64,000 bases of DNA from positions 10,344,563 through 10,408,562 of the forward strand of contig NW_024737068.1 of the NCBI RefSeq assembly GCF_018991925.1. The letters run 5' to 3'. Positions 33,659 through 42,354 of this stretch are shown one piece after another. The notes under the pieces were generated by a model. That model saw only the letters and a program-made list of their open reading frames with translations. It had not been told where the DNA came from and did not search any database. The position numbers and the translations under genes were made by a program. The stretch comes from Homarus americanus (lineage: Eukaryota; Arthropoda; Malacostraca; Decapoda; Nephropidae). Numbering within the stretch: the stretch's first letter is position 1; each line of letters opens with the position of its first letter.

Positions 33659-34741
33659 CTAAGCTGGGGAAATTACTGTAGGGGTATTCTCTACTACAGG
33701 GGACCTAGACTTTTGTGTCGTACGGGTTAGTATATTATGAACAATGTTGAATTTGGATGATACTGCTTGGTAATAACAGAACAGGAACATAATTGCCAGA
33801 ATTAACAGAATAGAGGGAATCGTAAGACTTGGTAGCGCAAATTCCCGTGACAGATAAAATGGCAAGTTATTATTCAAATCAACAAAATGTGTCTCGTTCA
33901 AGAAAGCTAACACTTTTAATTTCTCTGATACTATCTGAATATCCTTGATAGTGAAATTCATTATAGGAAGTGGAATTAAAGCAGACTTGAGTTTTCGATT
34001 TAACGCAAAATGCTGATGAGTAGGCAAGGTCCGTAATGTACTACAAGTGATTTCACAGTAATCAGGAGCCTTGTAATGCCCTTTCACAACTAGCTGCTTA
34101 ACACCATTTTGGCATTTTAAAATTACAGTAGTGAGACTTGGAAAGAACAAATACTGCACATTGTGAAGGTGAGCGTGGAACACAGTCTTTAGACTAACTG
34201 GCCTATAACTGCATTGCGCTAACGCTGTGCGTACATTTGGTTGTATGACTGCCAATTCACATATTCCCTCTGCAGCAGGAATAAATGCAAACATGTAGGC
34301 TGGACATACGTGTAGGTGTAGATAAGACGACTTACACCGTGACAGTACCTCAGAATCCTCTATTGATAACAATGAATATTCTTCATCTACTAAGAAAAGT
34401 TCTTTAGGCCTATCTAGGGTATACAGTGTGTCGTTCACAAACCAGGGGAAGGGTTCTAAATGCCATGCATTAAACTCATGTTGCCCTCGCATAGGAATGT
34501 GGATCAGAATTGCGTTGTGCGTGAGGGTTGACTCCACCAGTGGGTAATAATATTGAACCTCATTGTCATTGAAAATAGGGGTTAAATGATACTGCAACTT
34601 GGCTATTTTTAAAGCTTCAAGAAGCGTCTGCACAGGCACAAGCTTCTCGTCCACACGTCCTATCCCGGCATCTACAATGCTGTCTATTAGTTCATTTTTA
34701 GAGGTTACAATTTTATGAACTGAAATTTCAGCAGCATGCAA
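33659..34741 (-). pseudogene. Envelope-like protein, C-terminal part with membrane anchor
   Basis: This frame continues the env frame after a single in-frame TAA (34,814-34,816) and lacks an ATG start; its first codon here is TTG. About 360 residues: an ectodomain with many cysteines (for instance around HLHVCPAY and YCEITCSTL), then one hydrophobic segment near residues 305-324 (TIPSILLILAIMFLFCYY), and a short cytoplasmic tail of ~36 residues. This matches the large fusion-subunit ectodomain and anchor of baculovirus F-like envelope proteins carried by invertebrate errantiviruses, which mediate membrane fusion. The broken frame means this copy is unlikely to give a complete protein. Confidence 0.7.
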
Positions 34742-34813
34742 ATATTCTGTGAAGTAAAGGAGCCATTCTAACGTCGGGATTGCTTTCTGTAACCTAGTAA
34801 CAATCCTCGAAAC

Positions 34814-35407
34814 TTAGTTAGACTCCATTATGATTGCATTAACCTTTGATTCTAGAGCAGTAATCGCGTGAAAGGTTTGAGAAATAACGCGATTCTGTTG
34901 AGATACAGCCTGAACGACAACGTTCATTCGGTCCCCCAGTTTAGCTACATCATCGGCCGTTGCCGTGCCAAACAAAGCGCTTTGGGTAAGACCCACAAAA
35001 TTAAAGAGACCCCTTTTTCGTCGTGCCTGAGAATGCACTTCTTGAGCAAGATCCGCTTGAGATGTAGGTAGATTTTTCCCCACATCAACTAGAAATTCGC
35101 GAAGGTTCTGGAGACGAAAGTGTAGAAGGTCTATAGTTTGTGAAACTATTGTCGAATTCTTCGAAGCTGTGCTGAGACTATGAAGGATGTCCAATGCTGA
35201 TTGTAGTTGGCCGTCGACGTTTTCCATCTGACGCGGAAGTTGGAGTAGTGGCTGTAGTTCATACTTGATGTTCACCACGTCCTCAGCTATGAGAACGCGT
35301 CCGAGAGGTGCCACCATTGCACCTGGTTTGAAGACTAATGTGGACATTTTCGTCAACACAACGGTGCCACAACAGAGTAGAAGCAAGACACTGACGATCC
35401 AAGCCAT
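34814..35407 (-). pseudogene. Envelope-like protein, N-terminal part with cleavage site
   Basis: 197 residues starting with a signal peptide (hydrophobic residues 3-18). An N-terminal subunit of about 110 residues ends in a furin-type site RRKR (129-132). A glycine- and phenylalanine-rich fusion-peptide-like segment (GLFNFVG) follows, and then a heptad-like stretch. This is the signature of baculovirus F-like / insect errantivirus envelope proteins. The ATG overlaps the end of the integrase frame by 125 bp in another frame, so expression from a spliced mRNA would be expected. A TAA ends the frame prematurely. Confidence 0.75.
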
Positions 35408-37286
35408 TCTGTAAGGAATTACAAACGAGTTTACGTCTACTCTCAGAACGTAGTTTCATACAATAGTCATTTGGGACATTTTGCTTCTGAACAGTCTGTA
35501 AGGATGTATCAATCACATTATCATCAACTGGAGGTAAGACATTTATCTGGGTCTTCTTCAGACGATCCGCGTGCACGACATCTGCGATCTGTGCATTAGG
35601 CTTCCATATTTTGAATTTGTTGCCTGCTTCTTTTGAGATTATGCGGAATGGACCAGAAAATTTCGCCGAAAGTTTGGAGTTCCTTTCAGGTTCCTGTAAC
35701 ATAACAGCGTCCCCAACGTTCAGTGCGATAGGTTTAGCATGTTTATGTTGTTTGATGATCATTTCGGCGCGTGACGCCACTAGCTGTGATCGTACTTGGT
35801 TATGAATTTCTGTAAAGACATGAATTTGTTTTGCCGCAAAATCATCCGTATTATATACCGGGTATGGCGCCTCTGTAAGGATGTCGTAAGGCAGACGTTT
35901 ATCTGTACCATAGACAATATAGTAGGGTGTTTTGCCCGTAGAGCTATTAACTGACCCATTAATCGACGCTGCAACCTGCGGTAACCAATCCTCCCATGCG
36001 TATTGAAAACCACTAACAATTGGACGCAGTATTTCTAGGATTTTACGATTGGTTCTTTCAACAAGGCCATTAGCCTGTGGATGATAAGCTGTCACAAAAG
36101 TTTGTTTAATTCCATATTGTGCACATATATGCTCTATTAGCTCATTCTTGAACTCTGTTCCATTATCAGAGAGTAGAACTTTAGGCGTAGTATATGGACA
36201 TATGAGATTCATCACTAATGCATAGGCTACTGCTTCGGCCGTTTTGCTTTTTAGTGGGACCAAGACCACGAACCTGGAAAAATGATCCACACACACTAAG
36301 ACGTATCCTGATCCCTGATGACTCATTGGGAGTTGTAACACATCAACAGCGACTGTGTCAAACGGACGGTCTGGTGTAGGATATTGTAGAATCGGGGCAG
36401 GTGATCCTGTTGATCCTTTATGTTGAGCACATGCCAAACAATTAGCTATGTGTAATTCTATGTCTTTCTTCATAGTGTTCCAGAAATACTTCTTTCGTAA
36501 ATCCGCTAAGCATTTATCACGACCTTGGTGACCTGCTTGTGGGACATCGTGGAACAATGTCATTACTGCTTTGCGCAACGTGTCAGGTACGACTATTTGA
36601 GACACATTACCCTCAGGAGATTTTCTCGTCCTATTGAGTATGTTATGTCGTAATTCAAACTGACTTAAGGGAAGAAATAACTTGGGGAGTTTAACATCCT
36701 CGCCCGATTCGAGAGCAAAAATAACAGCTGACCAATATGGGTCGCGTCGTTGCTCATCTTCCAGCTGCGAAAGAGTGAATGTTGATACAGGCATAACTGG
36801 TGCTATATTTCTTGACAGAGCGTCGGCGACAACATTCGCCCTCCCAGGTAAATACCTAAATTCGGGGTCAAACTCTTGAATTGTCAGATACCAGCGTGCT
36901 AATCTGCCTGATAAGTTTCTGTCATGGAACAGTTCGGTGACTGCCGCATGATCAGTAAAAACAGTTATCTTGTAGCCAAAGATAATGTCTTTGAACTTCT
37001 TAAGTGCCCACACAACGGCTAACGTTTCTAAATGCGTCACCGAATAACGTGTTTCAGCATCGATTAGTTTGCGACTTGCAAATGCTATCACTCTAAACTT
37101 CCCACGCTTGTCCTCTTGCATGAGCACTGCTCCGACTCCAATTCCGGAAGCGTCAGTACAGAGAGTGAAAGGTTGAGTGTAATCTGGGAATGCTAGAACC
37201 GGGGCATTGGTTAGCGCTGTCTTCAATGCCGTAAAACTGTCCTCGTGTTCAGCATCCCATATGAGCACTGCATCTTTTTTGAGCAA
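35283..37286 (-). CDS. pol: Gypsy RNase H and integrase part of pol
   Basis: 667 codons, intact. RNase H acidic residues are D45 (TLCTDAS), E87 (THLETLA), D112 (VFTDH) and D155 (VADALSR). The integrase zinc-binding domain has H246, H253, C283 and C286. The catalytic triad is D315 (VAVDVL), D374 (LLSDNGTEF) and E410 (LVERTNR), with 35 residues between the last two as expected. No chromodomain is seen; the C-terminal ~90 residues are basic and overlap the env start. In nature this is the C-terminal part of a polyprotein. The apparent ATG lies just after the TAG (37,314-37,316) that cuts it from RT in the same frame. RNase H degrades template RNA and integrase inserts the cDNA. Confidence 0.85.
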   Translation of the reverse strand: MLKKDAVLIWDAEHEDSFTALKTALTNAPVLAFPDYTQPFTLCTDASGIGVGAVLMQEDKRGKFRVIAFASRKLIDAETRYSVTHLETLAVVWALKKFKDIIFGYKITVFTDHAAVTELFHDRNLSGRLARWYLTIQEFDPEFRYLPGRANVVADALSRNIAPVMPVSTFTLSQLEDEQRRDPYWSAVIFALESGEDVKLPKLFLPLSQFELRHNILNRTRKSPEGNVSQIVVPDTLRKAVMTLFHDVPQAGHQGRDKCLADLRKKYFWNTMKKDIELHIANCLACAQHKGSTGSPAPILQYPTPDRPFDTVAVDVLQLPMSHQGSGYVLVCVDHFSRFVVLVPLKSKTAEAVAYALVMNLICPYTTPKVLLSDNGTEFKNELIEHICAQYGIKQTFVTAYHPQANGLVERTNRKILEILRPIVSGFQYAWEDWLPQVAASINGSVNSSTGKTPYYIVYGTDKRLPYDILTEAPYPVYNTDDFAAKQIHVFTEIHNQVRSQLVASRAEMIIKQHKHAKPIALNVGDAVMLQEPERNSKLSAKFSGPFRIISKEAGNKFKIWKPNAQIADVVHADRLKKTQINVLPPVDDNVIDTSLQTVQKQNVPNDYCMKLRSESRRKLVCNSLQNGLDRQCLASTLLWHRCVDENVHISLQTRCNGGTSRTRSHS

Positions 37287-37313
37287 CCTCGTTAGGGGCG
37301 ATGCTAATGTTGC

Positions 37314-38012
37314 CTAGTCCTTGATAAAGGAACGATAATAACCAGATAATCCGAGAAAGCTACGCACATGATCATTTGAGGTAGGACGCGGGAACTGAGA
37401 TACAGCTTTGACTTTATCATTAACTGTGTGTATGCCCTCACCGTCGACTACATGACCAAGGAAATGGATTCTGGATTTTAAAAACTCGCACTTTGAGAGT
37501 TTTATTTTGAGGCCTGCTGTGGAAAGTTTGGCCAAAACTTCACGCAGTTTAATCAGATGGGAATCGACGTCCTTACTGACTACTATTAGATCATCCAAAT
37601 AAGCGCAGACTGTGTTACCAATTAGTCCGGCATACAGGGTGTTGATCATTCTTTGAAATGTTAGTGGGGCATTTCTGAGACCAAATGGCATTCGTAAAAA
37701 CTCAAAGTGGCCTAGAGGCGTGCTAAATGCCGTGATTTCTCGTGATTTTTCATCGAGTGGTATTTGCCAATACCCACTAAGCAAATCTAAGTTGCTAAAT
37801 ACCGCATTATCCTGGCCTAAGGATTGCAATATGTCGCTCAAGATAGGCATTGGGTACCTATCAGGGATTGTTTGATCATTTACGCGCCTGAAATCTATGA
37901 CAGGGCGCCATCCACCATCCTTTTTCGGGACGAGGAATAATGGGCTATTAAAGGGGGATTTTGAGTGTCTAATGACATTCTCATCTAACATACCCTGTAC
38001 CATATCTTGCAC
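37314..38012 (-). CDS. pol: Gypsy reverse transcriptase part of pol
   Basis: 232 codons covering the RT fingers and palm: VPKKDGGWRPVIDFRRVN, catalytic D76 in FSNLDLLSGYWQI, RMPFGLRNAPLTFQR, and the YLDD box at 138-141, then FLGHVV and FLGLSGYYR. The three catalytic aspartates are present. The frame is in phase with both the protease frame upstream and the RNase H-integrase frame downstream, interrupted only by TAG codons. The first ~17 residues of RT (PIYVPAYRLPHSQRAVV) lie upstream of this ATG, so the ATG is not the natural start. RT copies the genomic RNA to DNA in capsids. Confidence 0.85.
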   Translation of the reverse strand: MQDMVQGMLDENVIRHSKSPFNSPLFLVPKKDGGWRPVIDFRRVNDQTIPDRYPMPILSDILQSLGQDNAVFSNLDLLSGYWQIPLDEKSREITAFSTPLGHFEFLRMPFGLRNAPLTFQRMINTLYAGLIGNTVCAYLDDLIVVSKDVDSHLIKLREVLAKLSTAGLKIKLSKCEFLKSRIHFLGHVVDGEGIHTVNDKVKAVSQFPRPTSNDHVRSFLGLSGYYRSFIKD

Positions 38013-38180
38013 TACAGCGCGCTGGCTATGAGGTAGTCTATAAGCTGGTACGTAAATAGGGTTGGTTCCTTCCTTTAACGCTATATAATGGGATGTTAAA
38101 TCTGTCTGACCTAGCGTTTCCCCTGGCTAGGCTACTATATTTCTGTAGTCGGCAAGCAGCTCTAACAGGCGTGTCTTGCC

Positions 38181-39092
38181 CTATGGATGATCGATCACCT
38201 TAACATGTGGTGCTATTTGATCTATCCTGGCCAGTCGAGTCTGTTGGCAATTCGCAACAATACCTCGAATTGGGAATTTATTTGGTTGCACTTCGACATT
38301 GTTGTGATATACTAGAAAATCACACAAATAACATCCTTTCTTTAAGATTCGTTGAACGCCTGTTCGATTTAGAATCAGTACGTCGGTCAAACCACCAGGG
38401 CGTATTGTGCTCAGGGTAGATTCACATAACAGCCCTTTTACCTTGCATGTTTCCGGGAGACACACTACATCTGTGCCCGTGTACACGTTGGGTAGTTCGA
38501 CAGTTGCTTTGGCGATTTCCTCATTTTGGTAATGGAGAGTACTCTTCAACACTGCTGGTACAATCGTCCAACTCTTGCTGCTGTAATCACGCTGGGAAGG
38601 TGTGTGGTTGAGGTCGAGAGATATCTCTGACGCATGATCCGCCTTCCTCTTAATAGGATTGGTAGACAACACTTTCGTCCTAGCGGTGAGCATAGGTTCA
38701 GAATGACTCATTGCTGTGTAGGAAACACCTTTAAACGTAACACTATTATTACGTGGATGAATATCTATCATGTTCTTTCGAAGAGTTGGTAGACCAAGTA
38801 ACCCGTCAGCTGGCAAATTGAACTGCTGAACTATATAAAAGTCAGCGTAGAAGGGCGTACCACGTCTTGAGAATCTGAGTGGTAACGTCACCATTCCTTT
38901 GATGCTCAGCTGAGTACCTGCAACTCCTTCGAGCTCAGCGTTACTAGGCCTCCATTTGAATTTGTGGTGAGGGAATTTACGTTGTAACTCGTGATATGAT
39001 GTCAAGGCCAATACATTAGTGCAAGCACCTGTGTCTATATCAAGAGCCAATCTGGTATTATCCACTCTCACCCGCACTGACAACACTTCCAC
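38181..39092 (-). CDS. Gypsy aspartic protease part of pol
   Basis: 303 codons. The active-site motif is DTGA at residues 20-23 (LALDIDTGACTNVL), and the second protease signature is ADGLLGLPTL near residue 95. Retroviral-type proteases of this kind dimerise and cut the Gag-Pol polyprotein. The frame is open for at least 37 codons upstream of this start (to about 39,203), overlapping the gag frame in a different phase, so a gag-pol frameshift is likely. It ends at a TAG (38,181-38,183). The same frame continues through a second TAG (38,127-38,129) into RT. The ~190 residues after the protease fold are a linker without clear motif. Confidence 0.75.
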   Translation of the reverse strand: MEVLSVRVRVDNTRLALDIDTGACTNVLALTSYHELQRKFPHHKFKWRPSNAELEGVAGTQLSIKGMVTLPLRFSRRGTPFYADFYIVQQFNLPADGLLGLPTLRKNMIDIHPRNNSVTFKGVSYTAMSHSEPMLTARTKVLSTNPIKRKADHASEISLDLNHTPSQRDYSSKSWTIVPAVLKSTLHYQNEEIAKATVELPNVYTGTDVVCLPETCKVKGLLCESTLSTIRPGGLTDVLILNRTGVQRILKKGCYLCDFLVYHNNVEVQPNKFPIRGIVANCQQTRLARIDQIAPHVKVIDHP

Positions 39093-39289
39093 TTTTCTAA
39101 GCGCCGCTATTAATGAGGCCGCTATAGAAGTGCTGTGAGGAGGGGTGGGAATTACCCTATCTATCCCTCTCCGTGCTGTGGTGTGCGCTGGTCTTCCCAG
39201 GATAACTTGTCCTGGGGACGTTTCTGCTTGCGCCTATACGACACCTCCGTTTCACTTAGGTCCACTCCCCTAGCCTTTATTAATATATC

Positions 39290-40579
39290 TCACTCATGTG
39301 AACTATGAGATGTCGATTTGTGAAGAACGCACCATTTGCGCGCTTTCTGGGTAGGAGGAGGTGCTGCTTTAGCTCCCTCTCTGTTTGACCTTGAGAATGC
39401 CTTTGCACCGGGTGTGGCCTTAAAATTAGCACTATTACCTCGGAGCTGAAAACAATCTTCCATTACGGGGCCACGTTTATTACAATGTGCGCACCGTAAA
39501 GATGTTTTCTGTTTATATGTTAGGCGGTCAGGAGCGATCGGAGCTAAGTGTGTCGCATAAGGAGTCTGGAGGTGAGGCATCTGTGGCATCTGAGACGGCT
39601 GGGGTTGTGGTGACGTCACTGAGGGCTGCGCCAGTAAGGGGCCCTTAGCCTGGGGACAGAGCTTGTTTGCGTATTCCACCATACCCAAGGGTGGTTCATA
39701 CTGTACTTCCTGTGCCCGGCTATATAAGGGAACACGGAAGGAAAGAAGAAAACTTATTAGTTCTATCAATGTTTCCACATTTTCCTGTGGCATATCACCC
39801 CGTGAGTTGTACCAGCCTGATGACCGGAAGGTCGCTTGCATGTCCTGGCGAACCTCGCCCGAGATGTCAACAGCGTCAACGGGTGTTTCGTTTCGTATAC
39901 CTGGAATACAGCGATCCAACCATCTGAAGATCCATTGCAGTTGGCCCAGCTGTGACCTACCCCCAAAAATCCCAATTAGCTTTCGCTTGAACTTTTCATA
40001 GTCAGGGCTTTGTAAACCAAACGCATTTAAACGACTGCCTGCATAGGAACCCTGCGTTATATGGGAACGTACATATGCTTTCTTTTCTTCGTCAGTCGTT
40101 ATGTGACTATTGCGCATGCTATCTTCACATGCACGAATAAAATGTGAGACCCTATAATCGTCTTGTCCCGTGAAATTTCGAACATTAATAACATTATCAG
40201 CTTTAGGTGTGGTAGTAGTACTGGTGTGAGGGTTAGAGGACGCCATTGTAGTGTTAGTATTAAGCAAGTTAGTATTCTTACTCTTAACAGAAGGCTGGGT
40301 TAATAAGGTTGTTACCGATTTAGCAACAGACACACTATCACCTGTAACAGGGGTAACTGCTTTAGTATACTTAGGTGAGGTACTATAGTGATTACCAGAC
40401 CGTAGGGTACGACGGTTTAAGTCGTCAAATGATTCGTCAATAACTTTCTCACTACTTCCTACCGAATCATTTAACTGTGTTCCATACTCAAAATCTATGT
40501 CAGTCTGGGCTTGATCATCGATGAGTTGGTTATCAGCAAACAGTTGCGCTAGGCGTTCGATTTCATCTACATTAGACAT
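39290..40579 (-). CDS. gag: Gypsy Gag, ends at a premature TGA
   Basis: 429 codons. An acidic N-terminus and Ser/Thr-rich linker are followed by a capsid-like region (residues ~130-290, including NVINVRNFTGQDDYRVSHFI) and a proline/glutamine-rich linker. The zinc knuckle CAHCNKRGPVMEDC has proline where CCHC boxes have histidine. The C-terminus WCVLHKSTSHSSHE looks like a second metal-binding motif, and the TGA falls where its last cysteine is expected. The same frame is open for another 42 codons to a TAG at 39,161-39,163, which overlaps the protease frame. Gag forms the particle that packages element RNA. Confidence 0.75.
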   Translation of the reverse strand: MSNVDEIERLAQLFADNQLIDDQAQTDIDFEYGTQLNDSVGSSEKVIDESFDDLNRRTLRSGNHYSTSPKYTKAVTPVTGDSVSVAKSVTTLLTQPSVKSKNTNLLNTNTTMASSNPHTSTTTTPKADNVINVRNFTGQDDYRVSHFIRACEDSMRNSHITTDEEKKAYVRSHITQGSYAGSRLNAFGLQSPDYEKFKRKLIGIFGGRSQLGQLQWIFRWLDRCIPGIRNETPVDAVDISGEVRQDMQATFRSSGWYNSRGDMPQENVETLIELISFLLSFRVPLYSRAQEVQYEPPLGMVEYANKLCPQAKGPLLAQPSVTSPQPQPSQMPQMPHLQTPYATHLAPIAPDRLTYKQKTSLRCAHCNKRGPVMEDCFQLRGNSANFKATPGAKAFSRSNREGAKAAPPPTQKARKWCVLHKSTSHSSHE

Positions 40580-41666
40580 GGGAAACTTAGAAATTATCTA
40601 TTAGCCCCCTTTGGGTCAATGAATACTTAACAGTAAGTAGATCACTTGCCTCTCATTTACAAGACAAATGAATATGAATTGTAGTTAATTATTAAACTAT
40701 CAATAAGAAGACAGACACTTACAAACTACTGTAAATTATAGGATTTCAATACATTAATCTTACATTCGACACTTTATCATTGAAATAATCCTATCCGACG
40801 AACCTATAGGTGTGAAGATATCTCTCGAACGTGTTCATGTGTGTAGAATTATGTAATTTAAATACCTATTTATACAGAGTAGTACGTCTGTATAGAAAAT
40901 GTGATCCTTCAAAAGTTCTGAGTGGAGTGGTGGGTGGAGTGTGGGCGGGGCCTCTTCCTAGGATGCATGCGCTGCTGCTGGTTTCCTTGGCAACGAGAAG
41001 ACGCTTCTGCTTTGGTGAGAGACGAGTCAACTTGAATTAGGTGAGTTCCTCCTCCGGCGATCAGAAAACTGCTGATGATTGGTTATCACACTGGTCGGTG
41101 CTGGGTGGCTGGCGAAACTACCGTGTGCCAATTCTTCACATTCCACCTATATATGGAGATCTGTATGATGACACCGGAATTCGTAATTCGCGCTGACGAC
41201 GCAACAATACTGCCCAGCTGTTAGTGAAATACCGATTGAAGTCCAGGCTACGAAACTGTTTTTCAACACTGCAACACTGCAATGTCTAGGGAATGCTGAG
41301 TGGAGTCTATCTCAACCGGCTCAATCTGGATATGTACCAACAGGCTGTAATATATGTACAGTATATTACGAATTCTGCAAGTGTTTGTATGTGGCAGAGA
41401 TAAGGAGCGCTCACTACATATCGTCTCAATACGGGATATAGTTTTAAACACTCTGATTATGTAACGCGTCACTGCTGTGTGTTTTCTTGTTTTTCACAAA
41501 ACACAGACGGATGATACGACTACCAGTTTGAAGAATCCGTACACACCTCTTGCCACCTATATGAATCGGCTGCTTGTCCAATTTACCAGTCCGTTCACAC
41601 ATATTTATATTTGGGTTTTAAGTAACGAGACCCAAACGGTAGTTCCTTTGTTTTATTATAAAAGGT
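40580..41666 (-). other. 5' untranslated region of the LTR element
   Basis: About 1.1 kb between the 5' LTR and gag without a supported gene. No convincing tRNA primer-binding site follows the LTR edge (minus strand ACCTTTTATAATAAAAC). Confidence 0.5.
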
Positions 41667-42002
41667 TGTATATATAATTCCTGAGTGTATATCAACCGTA
41701 AGTCTCACTGTCTAGGAGTGAATGAGAAGGGGGACGGCGTTTATGTATGATAAACGTTAGGTCACGTCCTTACGATATGAGTTGAGGTGAGCTACTGAAG
41801 CTTAGGGGCATCGCAGTGCGTGCTTACAGAAATGCTGAGCTATGGGTCTCGCCCTCTTGGGTGTGTTGCCCGCTCACGTGTCCATCTCATGTCTTACTCA
41901 TAGGCAGTGGAAAGTTACAGGGTGGTGAATCTGAATATAATATCAGATGTATTGACCCATTTATATAATACGTTCTGTTGATGAGACAGGGGCCTATTAC
42001 AT
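41667..42002 (-). repeat. 5' LTR
   Basis: 336-bp partner of 33,221-33,556. On the minus strand TATATAAATGGG, near 30 bp inside the left edge, could be the TATA box for genomic RNA. Confidence 0.85.
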
Positions 42003-42282
42003 AAAGAAAAACCTGAAAAAGTGCCAAATCGACCCCTCGATCTGGGAAACGATTTTCATTAACTTCACACCGTAACGCTTGGAGGAGCACCACACAAGAA
42101 GGTGTCAATACTTTCGATTTAGACAGGCTGCAAACAGGGCAGACAAGCGCCAACGTCGGAATTACGCTGACATAGCCCCTCCCGCACTAGATGTAGCCCC
42201 CCAAATGTGCAACATCTGTGAACGACCCTGCCGGTCCCGTATCGGCTTCTTTAGTCTTCTCAGAACTCATCAACGTAGATAA
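42003..42282 (+). pseudogene. C-terminal fragment of another LINE ORF2
   Basis: Reading from about 42,005 the frame gives PSIWETIFINF, then HHTRRCQYFRFRQAANRADK and CNICERPCRSRIGFFSLLRTH before a stop. A C-x2-C ... C2H2-like finger with SRIG followed by a short basic end is the usual C-terminus of many non-LTR retrotransposon ORF2 proteins. The LTR element lies directly against it, and no left-hand remainder of this LINE is found beyond the other LTR. Confidence 0.55.
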
Positions 42283-42354
42283 CATACTTAATAAATCATA
42301 CCATTGTATCATAGCTGGATGATCGTCATACTCGATTCCGAGTGACAACAAAGT

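Larger units (their letters stand above)
33221..42002 (-). mobile_element. Env-bearing Gypsy-class LTR retrotransposon
   Basis: An 8.8-kb element on the minus strand with two 336-bp direct terminal repeats. Coding order from right to left is gag, protease, RT, RNase H-integrase and env, the layout of Gypsy/errantivirus-type elements. The env-like frame overlaps the 3' end of pol. The LTRs differ at two positions only, so the insertion is young, yet gag, pol and env each contain nonsense codons. No target-site duplication is seen (left flank TTGTAC, right flank AAAGAA), and the primer-binding and polypurine sites are not obvious, so a recombined or chimeric copy is possible. Confidence 0.85.
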
